Source of the DNA: a virus
DNA length: 31,840 bases
Direction: 5' to 3' (one strand)
IMG/VR virus record: IMGVR_UViG_3300042934_001343
Location: 1-31,840 of that record
Positions 6,206 through 14,327 of this stretch are shown here, one piece after another (position 1 is the first letter of the stretch; each line of letters opens with the position of its first letter). Under the pieces are notes generated by a model. It was not told the DNA's origin. It made no database searches and saw nothing but the letters and a program-made list of their open reading frames with translations. The position numbers and the translations under genes were made by a program.

Positions 6206-7588
6206 ATGGCTCAAGAAAAGGATATTCCGGTTCATTGCGCTCACGATGATCTGGTTGATATAACAGAATTAGTACCAAACCCACGCAATCCTAACCAACA
6301 TTCTGATAGGCAAATTGAATTACTGTCTAAGATCATCAAAAACCAGGGCTGGCGCGCACCAATTACGGTAAGCACTCGCTCTGGTTTTATCGTTCGTGGT
6401 CATGGTCGGTTATTGGCAGCTCAACTGTTAGGAGCCAGCCTGGTTCCGATAGATCGGCAGGACTATGCAACTGAAGCTGAAGAATGGGCTGACCTGATTG
6501 CAGACAACCGTATTGCGGAGCTGTCTCAAATAGATGATTCACTATTGGCTAGTTTAATGGCTGAGCTAAACACCAATAATTTTGATGTGAACCTAACTGG
6601 TTTTTCGGATAAGCAAATAGATAATCTCTTAGCTGACTTTAATGCTGCGGAGGTGCGTGAAGATAATTTTGATCCAACTACGGCAGCCGCAAAAATAAGT
6701 GAGCCTATGACCAAGCCGGGTGATGTTTGGCAGCTCGGCCGGCACCGGCTCATGTGCGGTGATGCCACGGTCCTCAGCGATGTAGAAGAGCTGATGAATG
6801 GTAAGCAGGCGGCAATGATCTTCACCGATCCACCATACAATGTGAACTACCAGGGCGGTACCGGTGATAAGTTGACGATAAAGAATGACAATATGTCGGC
6901 AGGCCAATTCAACCAGTTTCTACATGATGCCTTTACCTCAATGTACGCCGTGACAGAGTCTGGTGGAGCGATCTATGTTTGTCATGCTGACTCTGAGGGG
7001 AGTAACTTCCGGGGTGCGCTACAGGAGACTGGGTGGTTGCTGAAGCAGTGCCTGATATGGGCTAAGAATCAGTTTGTACTTGGCCGGCAGGATTATCAGT
7101 GGCAGCATGAGCCCATTCTGTATGGATGGAAGCCTGGTGCAGCACATAAGTTTTTCGGTGGCAGAAAGCAAGGGACCGTTATAGAAGAAGCAGCGCCCAT
7201 TATCGTCAGACAAGATGATGAAGGGGCGCTGCTAACATTTACGGCCGGTATTCAGACTGTGACTTTGCGAGTGCCATCGTTTAAGGTCCTGCAAGCCGGG
7301 GATGATAGCTTGTCCACTGTTTGGCGCTTTGAGAAGCCGGTTCGCAATGGCGAGCATCCGACGATGAAGCCGATCGGGCTTTGTGCTAGAGCTATAGAGA
7401 ATTCCAGCCGGCCAGGCGAGATTGTAGCCGACTTCTTCGGCGGATCCGGAAGTACATTGATGGCAGCCGAGCAGACTGGGCGAACGTGCTTCTCAATGGA
7501 GTTGGATCCTGTATATGTCGAGGTGATACTTCGCAGGTGGGAAGAGTTTACCGGTCAGAAGGCTGAGCTAGTTAAGCAAATAACTTAA
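6206..7588 (+). CDS. ParB-like domain / DNA methyltransferase fusion
   Basis: A 460-residue protein, start ATG 6206 after GAGGTGAG. Residues about 10-125 are a ParB/Spo0J-type domain: ELVPNPRNPNQHS, then IVRGHGRLLAAQ (the GHGR box at 65-68), then DNRIAELS. Residues about 170-455 are an amino-group DNA methyltransferase: motif IV TDPPYN (DPPY at 208-211) precedes motif I FFGGSGST (410-417), the order of the beta class that makes N6-methyladenine or N4-methylcytosine. Fusions of this type are common in Firmicute phages, often just before the terminase genes, and probably protect phage DNA or mark packaging sites. The target sequence cannot be read from the protein. It is a full-length, intact gene. 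Confidence 0.92.
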   Translation: MAQEKDIPVHCAHDDLVDITELVPNPRNPNQHSDRQIELLSKIIKNQGWRAPITVSTRSGFIVRGHGRLLAAQLLGASLVPIDRQDYATEAEEWADLIADNRIAELSQIDDSLLASLMAELNTNNFDVNLTGFSDKQIDNLLADFNAAEVREDNFDPTTAAAKISEPMTKPGDVWQLGRHRLMCGDATVLSDVEELMNGKQAAMIFTDPPYNVNYQGGTGDKLTIKNDNMSAGQFNQFLHDAFTSMYAVTESGGAIYVCHADSEGSNFRGALQETGWLLKQCLIWAKNQFVLGRQDYQWQHEPILYGWKPGAAHKFFGGRKQGTVIEEAAPIIVRQDDEGALLTFTAGIQTVTLRVPSFKVLQAGDDSLSTVWRFEKPVRNGEHPTMKPIGLCARAIENSSRPGEIVADFFGGSGSTLMAAEQTGRTCFSMELDPVYVEVILRRWEEFTGQKAELVKQIT

Positions 7589-7619
7589 TTGGTTCCATTG
7601 AGTTAAACAAATGTCTTAA
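7570..7619. repeat. Imperfect direct repeat spanning two convergent stop codons
   Basis: AGTTAAGCAAATAACTTAA (7570-7588) and AGTTAAACAAATGTCTTAA (7601-7619) match at 16 of 19 positions. Each can fold into a small hairpin. The first holds the methyltransferase stop, the second the stop of the minus-strand gene. No T-rich terminator is seen here. Confidence 0.5.
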
Positions 7620-8713
7620 CTATTCATGTTCAGCTTTGTAATTAAATCTTTATCTTCAATTATCTTTAGAATAGTGTCTTCACTATGTTTTTGGCCTTCT
7701 AATATTGGAGTGACGATGGAGTATAGCTGGTCAGGATTAATTGAAAGCACTTTATTGTTAAACTCATTTAAGGATAAAGCTTCTTCATATGATTTTTTTA
7801 ATGCAAGGCCAACACGAATCGCATCGTTTTGGGTTAAATCAAGAGAATTTAATGCAAGAATTATAGCAGATTTAATTATTCCATAGCCTTCGGCTTTGTC
7901 AGACATGCCCTTTTCAACGGCTTTGTTATAAAGTTCTCGTAGACCAGCTACCTCCAAGTAGTCTGATTTAGTTGATGCACACTCAATTCGGAATAACATG
8001 TAATCATAGCCCTCTAGGGGGCGGCATGATTCAAGATCATTACCAAAGTGTAGCTGAGAATTTTTAACGAATAGCTTACTTTTGTCAAATTGGCTTGCAT
8101 CTGCATTAATTACAGCAAAGTAACCATTTTCTAATTCAGATCCACCATCTGGACCAGTACCACCAAACCCTTGCTGATAAACAAGATGGAGATGTTTGTC
8201 ATCTAAATTAAGAAGGCTTTGAAAACCACTAACGACGGTATTGGTGACGTTTAATACTGAGGAAAGTTGACCGAGGGTTAAGTATTTTGAAATATTATTT
8301 AAAACACCTAAAAATTCTTGAAAATAGTCTTTTTCTACATAGGCGAATAATCCAGCGCAGATTGATAAATTACCGCCACGATAAGGGATAAGATTAGTTA
8401 ATTGAAAATCGATTTTTACGCCTCTTCCTAAGGTGTTTTTATCGAGGTTAAGATTAAGCGGTCCTGCAATATATGGGAATGTTTCTGAATCCTTTGATCC
8501 AACTTTTATTTCCACGGCTGACTGGACAACTGGAGAATAAGACCTAAATAAACTACCGTCATTCTTCAAGTACATTTCAGCTAACCACAAACGAAAGTAA
8601 TGTTTATTTGCTACAAATTTAGTGCTCACTACTGTGTCTGTTGGAACTCTAGTTAGAACGTAGTGTTTAGAGTCATGGTTAAATTGCTTGCTAAACCAGT
8701 CAATAATACTCAT
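7616..8713 (-). CDS. Minus-strand accessory protein of unknown family (365 residues)
   Basis: The only long minus-strand gene in the phage part. ATG 8713 has GAGGAGG just upstream. The protein is soluble with no signal or long hydrophobic helix. It opens MSIIDWFSKQFNHDSKHYVL, then has beta-rich stretches (PYIAGPLNLNLDKN, VKIDFQLTNLIPYRGGNLSI), a Gly-rich turn GFGGTGPDGGSELENG, and a helical C-terminal half. I do not recognise the family. It lies between the methyltransferase and the terminase operon and points against late transcription. That is typical of cargo genes expressed in the lysogen, such as superinfection exclusion or defence genes. That role is inferred from position alone. Confidence 0.75.
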   Translation of the reverse strand: MSIIDWFSKQFNHDSKHYVLTRVPTDTVVSTKFVANKHYFRLWLAEMYLKNDGSLFRSYSPVVQSAVEIKVGSKDSETFPYIAGPLNLNLDKNTLGRGVKIDFQLTNLIPYRGGNLSICAGLFAYVEKDYFQEFLGVLNNISKYLTLGQLSSVLNVTNTVVSGFQSLLNLDDKHLHLVYQQGFGGTGPDGGSELENGYFAVINADASQFDKSKLFVKNSQLHFGNDLESCRPLEGYDYMLFRIECASTKSDYLEVAGLRELYNKAVEKGMSDKAEGYGIIKSAIILALNSLDLTQNDAIRVGLALKKSYEEALSLNEFNNKVLSINPDQLYSIVTPILEGQKHSEDTILKIIEDKDLITKLNMNS

Positions 8714-8840
8714 TTCGTTCCTCCTCTTTTTAAATAAAGATCACAACAGTATTTACATCATGGAAAATTATTGAAATAAATGTAAAATCCTTCTAGGGAG
8801 GGACTGAATAATAAAATATTTATTTTAATGACAAAAGGGC

Positions 8841-8930
8841 GGACGCGCTAACGTCCACCCCATTCCGGACACCTCCGGCGGGAGATAGTAGGCAATACTG
8901 TGGCCACAGATTATGGAGGCTACTATCTCG
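8841..8930. promoter_or_regulatory. Structured leader upstream of the terminase operon
   Basis: Several inverted repeats lie in about 90 bases before the first late gene. GGACG (8841-8845) pairs with CGTCC (8852-8856); CCGG boxes flank a short loop near 8865-8878. A long element follows in which GAGATAGTAG (8882-8891) pairs perfectly with CTACTATCTC (8920-8929) and encloses the 12-base palindrome CTGTGGCCACAG (8898-8909). No T run follows. It may be an operator, an RNA antitermination element or a processing site. No long reading frame occupies it. Confidence 0.5.
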
Positions 8931-8949
8931 TTTCCATTTTAACCCATGG

Positions 8950-9198
8950 ATGGGGGTGTCGGCAATACAAAAATCAAACAAATGTTCGCAAGAAGATAAT
9001 GGTAATTTGCTATTGAAACATCAGATAGCAGTAAGCGAAGGGATATCAGATTCTAAGGCTAAGTACCGCAGAATTGTACAGGCGGGGATTGCAAAATGGG
9101 TAAGCGACTTCCAAAAGGGCGCCATTGAAATTAACAGCGTCGATGATTTAAAGAAGCTGATTGAATTAGATATTGAGCTCCAGCGTGATGAGTTATAG
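8950..9198 (+). CDS. Small phage protein preceding the small terminase
   Basis: An 82-residue protein, first gene of the late operon. The start is uncertain: ATG 8950 has no clear ribosome site, and GTG 8956 behind GGATGGGG is an alternative. The C-terminal half is helical (SKAKYRRIVQAGIAKWVSDF, then DDLKKLIELDIELQRDEL). It ends 21 nt before the small terminase start. No family is recognised; small DNA-binding or packaging-accessory proteins are common at this position. Confidence 0.55.
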   Translation: MGVSAIQKSNKCSQEDNGNLLLKHQIAVSEGISDSKAKYRRIVQAGIAKWVSDFQKGAIEINSVDDLKKLIELDIELQRDEL

Positions 9199-9219
9199 TG
9201 GAGGTGGGTGATATGTAGT

Positions 9220-10116
9220 ATGGCAAGAGCCAGAAATCCTGATCGCGATCGAGCTTTTCAAATATGGCTTGAGAGTGGTGGAATTGCAAAGCTATCCGAT
9301 GTAGCTGCTCAAATTGGAGTGCCTGATTCGCGGATCCGCAAGTGGAAAAATGAAGACAAATGGGATGAAAAAATAAAGGAGCGCTCCGATTCAGCAAAAG
9401 GAGCGCTCCTTTATTCCAATCGGAGCGCTCCGAAACGAGGCGCTCCGAAAGGCAGCAAAAATGCCAAAGGGCATGGTGCTCCAAAAGGCAATAAAAATGC
9501 AGTTGGCAATCGCGGTGGATCAGGTGGTCCCTACGGTAACAAAAAGGCCGTTACTACTGGAGAGTACGAATCGATTTGGTATGATTGCCTCACTGAAGAA
9601 GAAAAGGTACTCTGCAATACGATAAATACGGATACACTCGCACAAGTTGAAGAGGATATTCGGCTTATTACCTTGCGAGAGCGCCGCATGATGGAGCGAA
9701 TACGCCGACTGATGGATGGCCTTACGGAGAAAGAGCGTAAGGTGCTGCAGGAGTTACATACTGAAAAGAAGACAGTTGAAGTCTTTGACGAGCAATCAGG
9801 TACCTATAAGATTGTTCGTATTCCAGAAACCAAGATGGTTGTAACGGAAATAACAGAAACTGAGTGCCGAGCCATTGATGATATTCTTAAGATCGAAGAA
9901 GCTCTTACCCGGGTGCAGGATAAAAAGACCAGAGCCATCGCGCTTAAACATAGTATTGAGGTAACTGAAAGCATTGAATTTGAAAAGCTGAAAATCAGTA
10001 AGGCCAGGTTATTGCTTGAAATCGAGAAAGCCAAAGGGGAGAATAAAGAAAACCAACACGTTGATGCTCTAAGGAAGAAGATGGCCGAGAGGAAGATGAA
10101 GAATGGAACCACTTGA
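9220..10116 (+). CDS. terS: Terminase small subunit (XtmA-like)
   Basis: A 298-residue protein. I chose ATG 9220 (MARARNPDRDRAFQIWLESG), the standard family opening; GGAGGTG lies about 13 nt upstream and a GTG at 9208 is too close to it. Residues about 17-45 form a helix-turn-helix (KLSDVAAQIGVPDSRIRKWK) that should recognise the packaging site. Next comes a Gly/Lys/Asn-rich linker (about 60-110) and a long coiled or helical part for oligomerisation, ending in very basic helices. It recruits the large subunit to phage DNA for packaging. The linker-coding DNA carries a strong symmetrical repeat (9378-9431). It overlaps the large subunit gene by 14 nt. Confidence 0.9.
   Translation: MARARNPDRDRAFQIWLESGGIAKLSDVAAQIGVPDSRIRKWKNEDKWDEKIKERSDSAKGALLYSNRSAPKRGAPKGSKNAKGHGAPKGNKNAVGNRGGSGGPYGNKKAVTTGEYESIWYDCLTEEEKVLCNTINTDTLAQVEEDIRLITLRERRMMERIRRLMDGLTEKERKVLQELHTEKKTVEVFDEQSGTYKIVRIPETKMVVTEITETECRAIDDILKIEEALTRVQDKKTRAIALKHSIEVTESIEFEKLKISKARLLLEIEKAKGENKENQHVDALRKKMAERKMKNGTT
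9378..9431. repeat. 54-bp dyad with three GGAGCGCTCC palindromes inside terS
   Basis: GGAGCGCTCC occurs at 9378, 9400 and 9422, exactly 22 bp apart. The outer copies extend to a 14-bp inverted repeat (GGAGCGCTCCGATT with AATCGGAGCGCTCC), and the central copy to the 16-bp palindrome AAAGGAGCGCTCCTTT. All share one symmetry centre at 9404.5. A degenerate fourth copy, GAGGCGCTCC, follows at 9437. Packaging initiation sites in several phages (for example SPP1 pac) lie in the small terminase gene, so this is a candidate pac or cos site. Confidence 0.6.
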
Positions 10117-11623
10117 CCGTTTCCTCGAGGCATTGGACTTGCTTGGTAAGAGTACTATTGAGCTAATTGAGCTCGAGGGCGTTAACCTGGTTTCGGCCAC
10201 TGAAAAGATCGAGCAAATCGATTATGGCGAGATGGTCGATCTTTATTATGATGATCCGGTTGGCTTTGCTGAAGATGTTCTGAGCTTTTATCCGGACGAG
10301 AAGCAAGTTGAGATTATGCTTTCCGTCAGAGATAATAAGCGGACCTCGGTTCGCTCTGGGCAAGGCGTGGGCAAAACAGCAACTGTTGCCTGTATCATCA
10401 TTTGGTACATGCTCTTTCGGGATAATGCAAAGATCGTTGCAACGGCGCCAACTAAGCAGCAACTTAACATTGTTCTCTGGCCGGAAATAGCCAAGTGGTT
10501 ATCCGGTACCTATGCCGATTACTTTTTAACGCTTACTAAGACCATGCTTTACATGATTGGCTATGAGCTGGAATGGTTTGCTACAGCTAAGACTGCCACG
10601 AAGAAAGAAAACATGGCCGGCTTACATGCGGACAATATGCTAATCATCGTCGATGAGGCTTCTGGTGTGTCCGATGAAATCCTTGAGACATTACTCGGAA
10701 CCATTACCGGGGTTGATAACCGGATCCTGTTTATCTCGAATCCGACTCGAAACAGTGGGATCTTCTATGAATCGCATCACAAGGACCGTGAGCAGTTCTG
10801 CTGCATCCACATTGATGCTGAGCGGTGTGAGCGGACCGATAAAGAAAACATCGAGATGCTCAAGCGTAAGTATGGCGCTGATAGCAACGTTGTTAAGGTT
10901 CGGGTAAAGGGTGATTTCCCAGACCAGGAAGACGATGTCTTCATCCAGCTGCATTTGGTTATGCGTGGGATTCAGACAGAGTATGATGAAACTGCTCCGG
11001 TGCAGACAATTGATATAGCTTGTGACGTTGCCCGGGAAGGTGGAGACGAGACCGTAATCGGCACTAAGGTTAACAACAAGGTGCTACCGTTTCTGATTCG
11101 CAATGGACAGGATACAATGGCAACCGTTGGTGATATCATGCGAACAGCAAATCTACTTCATGATCGATATCCTAATATAAGCATATCGGTACGTATCGAT
11201 GATACCGGTGTTGGCGGCGGTGTTACAGATCGGTTAAAAGAGATCAAGAAGCTAGATAGTTTGGACTGGCTATGGATCATACCGGTCAAGTTTGGGATCC
11301 CGATCAAGCACAAGTTCTATTACGATACCACAACCTTAATGGCAGCTATCGTAAAAGAGCTGTTGAATGAGTTTGATGAACAAGGCCGGGCAAAAGAGTG
11401 TGAGTTGATTCTCCCGGAGGATGACGAGCTCATTGCTCAGCTCACCGTTAGAAAATATGGCATTTATGAGAGCAAGGGCAAAATCAAGTTGGAAAGCAAG
11501 AAAGAAATGAAGAAGCGAGATCTCAAATCACCAGACAGGGCAGACTGTCTTTTTTTATTGTGTCTACCAGTTAATGTTCAAGAAGCTGTCTCGGCGAAAC
11601 GTGAAAGGCAGCATCGCTTTTAA
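10103..11623 (+). CDS. terL: Terminase large subunit (ATPase-nuclease)
   Basis: A 506-residue protein whose ATG overlaps the small subunit by 14 nt. The ATPase half has Walker A SGQGVGKT (85-92), Walker B MLIIVDEA (179-186, catalytic Glu) and the coupling motif FISNPT (210-215). The RNase H-like nuclease half has acidic residues in DVAREGGDE (308-316) and RIDDTGVGGG (364-373), and a final DRADCLFL. It cuts concatemeric DNA and drives it through the portal into the prohead. All motifs are intact and the length is normal, so packaging should be possible if expressed. Confidence 0.95.
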   Translation: MEPLDRFLEALDLLGKSTIELIELEGVNLVSATEKIEQIDYGEMVDLYYDDPVGFAEDVLSFYPDEKQVEIMLSVRDNKRTSVRSGQGVGKTATVACIIIWYMLFRDNAKIVATAPTKQQLNIVLWPEIAKWLSGTYADYFLTLTKTMLYMIGYELEWFATAKTATKKENMAGLHADNMLIIVDEASGVSDEILETLLGTITGVDNRILFISNPTRNSGIFYESHHKDREQFCCIHIDAERCERTDKENIEMLKRKYGADSNVVKVRVKGDFPDQEDDVFIQLHLVMRGIQTEYDETAPVQTIDIACDVAREGGDETVIGTKVNNKVLPFLIRNGQDTMATVGDIMRTANLLHDRYPNISISVRIDDTGVGGGVTDRLKEIKKLDSLDWLWIIPVKFGIPIKHKFYYDTTTLMAAIVKELLNEFDEQGRAKECELILPEDDELIAQLTVRKYGIYESKGKIKLESKKEMKKRDLKSPDRADCLFLLCLPVNVQEAVSAKRERQHRF

Positions 11624-11635
11624 GGAGGTGAAACC

Positions 11636-13138
11636 TTGCAAAGAGTAAGAGCCAGGGTAATTACTAGCGTTCAAAAAGCCGAATCGTCTACGGCTAAAGG
11701 TACGGATGAGAAGCAATATTCAATAGCTGATGTACTTGAGCCCAAGTATTCGATAAGTAGCCTCTTAGAAATGAAAGAGATGTCTACAATCTTGCCACAG
11801 TGCGTTGAGGCCTATAAGCAAAATATCTGTGGTTTTGGATATCAGCTAAAATATAAGGACGATGAGACGCGAAAGATAGAGACTCCAGAAATGATGGCTG
11901 AGTGGAATCGAGTTGATGCAGCACTGAAGTATCTGCATATGGAAAAGTCGATGATTGAAGTGTGGAAAGAGGCAATAGACGATCGGGAGACCTGCGGCAA
12001 TGGCTATATTGAAGTTATCCGCAACGGTAAGAACGAGGTTGTTGAACTTGCCAAGATTGAAGATGCTGCAAGTATTCGAACGACCAAAAAGGGAGAGGCT
12101 GTTGATGTTAAATATTACAGAGATGGTCAAGTTTTTGAGAGGAAAAAGAAGTTTCGCCGATATGTCCAGATTATCAATGGAGCAAAAGTGGTGTGGTTTA
12201 AAGAATTCGGTGATCCGAGAATTCTGGACCTGAGGTCAGGTAAGTTTGATAATACGACTCCAGCGGAATTCCAGGCAAATGAGATACTTCATCTTAAGAT
12301 TGGTAGCGGCGCCTACGGTGTTCCCCGGTGGATTTCGGCTTTAATGGACATGTATGGCAGCCGAAATGCATCCGAGCTTAACTATCGATATTTTAAGCAG
12401 GGACGCCATTTACCGGCCGCAATACTGATTAAAAATGGGCGATTAACTGAGGGCAGCGAAGCTGCTTTGAGTGAGTATGCATCTTCTGTAGAAGGGCAGG
12501 AGAATGCGCATAAGTTCTTGCTGCTTGAGGCTGAGGCATTAGAGGCTGAGCCAAGCTTTGGACTTGAAAAAGAAAAGTCTAGTGTAGATATTGAAATAAA
12601 GCCATTGGCTGAAATGCTGCAGCGAGATGGCCTATTTGTTAATTACGATGATACCAATCGGAAGAAAGTACAATCACACTTTCGTCTTCCTGACTTGTAT
12701 GTGGGCTACTCAAAAGACTTTAACCGTGCTACAGCTAATACAGCTATGTTGGTAACTGAGCAGCAGGTGTTCATTCCGGAAAGGAAGGCGTTATCGTTTC
12801 TGATTAATAACTTACTGTTGGCGGACTATGAGTTGAAATATGTCAAAGTAGAGCTGAAGAATCCTGACATCAGCAACCCGCAAGATGTTGCCACTATCCT
12901 GGGGGCTATTAATGGGATTGGAGCAGTTGCGATAAACGATACCCGGGAGCTATTGGGGAACGTACTTGGTAAACAGCTAGAGAACTTTGATGATGAGCGA
13001 GCTAATTTGCCTACAGCCTTACTAAACCAGGGCGCGACAATGCCCGGGATGCTTCTTAAATCGACAGATGATAAAGCAAATCTGTTTAGCGTTCTTAAGG
13101 ATTTGAGAGACTTGCTAGAGGAGCAAAGGCATGGATAA
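11636..13138 (+). CDS. Phage portal protein (XkdE/YqbA, PBSX family)
   Basis: A 500-residue protein starting at TTG 11636 behind AAGGAGGTGA, a strong ribosome site that fixes the unusual start. Typical portal features are the N-terminal IADVLEPKYSISSLLEMKEM, then CGNGYIEVIRNGKNEV, then EILHLKIGSGAYGVPRW, SALMDMYGSRNASELNYRYF, and an ENAHKFLLLEAE segment. It forms the dodecameric ring at the head vertex through which DNA enters and to which the connector binds. It overlaps the minor head gene by 8 nt. A full-length member of the PBSX portal family. Confidence 0.92.
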   Translation: MQRVRARVITSVQKAESSTAKGTDEKQYSIADVLEPKYSISSLLEMKEMSTILPQCVEAYKQNICGFGYQLKYKDDETRKIETPEMMAEWNRVDAALKYLHMEKSMIEVWKEAIDDRETCGNGYIEVIRNGKNEVVELAKIEDAASIRTTKKGEAVDVKYYRDGQVFERKKKFRRYVQIINGAKVVWFKEFGDPRILDLRSGKFDNTTPAEFQANEILHLKIGSGAYGVPRWISALMDMYGSRNASELNYRYFKQGRHLPAAILIKNGRLTEGSEAALSEYASSVEGQENAHKFLLLEAEALEAEPSFGLEKEKSSVDIEIKPLAEMLQRDGLFVNYDDTNRKKVQSHFRLPDLYVGYSKDFNRATANTAMLVTEQQVFIPERKALSFLINNLLLADYELKYVKVELKNPDISNPQDVATILGAINGIGAVAINDTRELLGNVLGKQLENFDDERANLPTALLNQGATMPGMLLKSTDDKANLFSVLKDLRDLLEEQRHG

Positions 13139-14033
13139 GTTAGAGCGATTGTTCAAAGCTATTAATGCCATTGTAAAAGAAGAGGCCGATGAGCTGAAAG
13201 ATGAGATAGCTGAATTCCCGGCTTTAGATGCCACAATTACGGCTATAGAAAGATATGAGGTAATTGTAGCTGGCTTATTTCGTAAGCAGAAAAAGCACTT
13301 TATCGATGGCCTGAAAACGCTTATTGTTAAAGATGAGTTTGATCACATGGCAAAAGTGGCCGACTTGATGGTAAAGCTATATGAGGCCGATGATTTTGCC
13401 GATAGCATGGCTGACTATACGGAAGACTTTTTGCTGGAGATCTTAGAGGAACTGGTTGGCGAAATCATGAAAAGCATTGATGAAGATGTGGCGTTCAATA
13501 CTCTTTCAAGTAAGGCTGTCGCATGGATTGATGAGTGGTCGAAAGACCTGGCTAAAATGATGAAGCTAACCACCCATAGTGAAATCGAAAAAGTGATAAG
13601 TATCGTAATTGAAGATGGCGAGAGCATTGATAAGGCAATAAAGCGCCTTAGGGAGCTGCCAGAATTTGATCGAGCCAGAGCTAGGACAACGGCGATTACC
13701 GAGGTACTTCGGGCTAATTCTGTTGCTGCTCATGAGGCTTATGTGCAGTCGCCGGCGGTCATTCAAAAAGTATGGAAACATTCCGGCTCTAAGAAGAATA
13801 AGCCGAGGCAAGCACATGTTAATCTTAGCGGCACAGTTGTTGGGATAGATGAGAAGTTTGATGTAAATGGAAAACAGGCTCTTTATCCTCGAGATAAGGA
13901 CTTGCCGGCTGAAGAAGTAATTAATTGTCATTGTGTGCTTGGGCCGGTTGTCGATCCGGCTATCTTGGGACTATCCAAAGAAGAAAAGCAAAGGCTGAGA
14001 GATCAGGCAATAGCTGATTATGAAGCTGGTTAG
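13131..14033 (+). CDS. Minor head protein, SPP1 gp7 / Mu F-like
   Basis: A 300-residue protein; the ATG overlaps the portal gene by 8 nt. The N-terminal two-thirds is acidic and helical. The C-terminal third carries the F-type signature: RARTTAITEVLRANSVAAHE, then WKHSGSKKNKPRQAHVNLSG, then LYPRDKDLPAEEVINCHCVL. In SPP1 the homologue gp7 binds the portal and influences DNA entry into the host. It corresponds to YqbB of the skin element. No anomalies are seen. Confidence 0.9.
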   Translation: MDKLERLFKAINAIVKEEADELKDEIAEFPALDATITAIERYEVIVAGLFRKQKKHFIDGLKTLIVKDEFDHMAKVADLMVKLYEADDFADSMADYTEDFLLEILEELVGEIMKSIDEDVAFNTLSSKAVAWIDEWSKDLAKMMKLTTHSEIEKVISIVIEDGESIDKAIKRLRELPEFDRARARTTAITEVLRANSVAAHEAYVQSPAVIQKVWKHSGSKKNKPRQAHVNLSGTVVGIDEKFDVNGKQALYPRDKDLPAEEVINCHCVLGPVVDPAILGLSKEEKQRLRDQAIADYEAG

Positions 14034-14119
14034 TAGTTTTAGAGCCTTGGCAGGAGCGAGGCCACCTGGTAGGGAAATAAACTGCAGTGTGTGAGATGTG
14101 ATTCATTGGAGGTTTATCG

Positions 14120-14314
14120 ATGATTAATGTTGTTGAGAACTGCGGTATAAAAAGAAAGTCTATAAAGGGATTTAAGTTAACGTGTGATAAATGCGGAGCA
14201 GAAGAGGTTGAAATAATTAACCATCGCGCCTGTGAGATGGCAGAGGACTGTAGTAATAAAACTATTGAGGCGCATTGCCTCGTCTGTGATAGTACGGCGA
14301 TATTAATTGAATAA
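14120..14314 (+). CDS. Small Cys-rich, zinc-ribbon-like protein (prophage copy)
   Basis: A 64-residue protein from ATG 14120 with GGAGG 7 nt upstream. It is 49/64 identical to the protein at 687, with all seven cysteines kept, and about 79% identical in DNA. Similarity extends into the leader (GATTCATTGGAGG here, GATTCTTTGGAGG there) and into the terminator. It sits between the minor head and protease genes, where the Bacillus skin element has the variable small gene yqbC. It lies within a late operon yet carries its own terminator, so it behaves as an inserted independent cassette. The 86 bases before it contain no obvious promoter. Function unknown. Confidence 0.8.
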   Translation: MINVVENCGIKRKSIKGFKLTCDKCGAEEVEIINHRACEMAEDCSNKTIEAHCLVCDSTAILIE

Positions 14315-14327
14315 GCTTAGCATTTAA

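Noticed and set aside
9378-9446. Regularly spaced palindromic repeats suggesting a short CRISPR-like array
   Set aside because: Only three short repeats with 12-bp gaps, within the intact small terminase coding frame.
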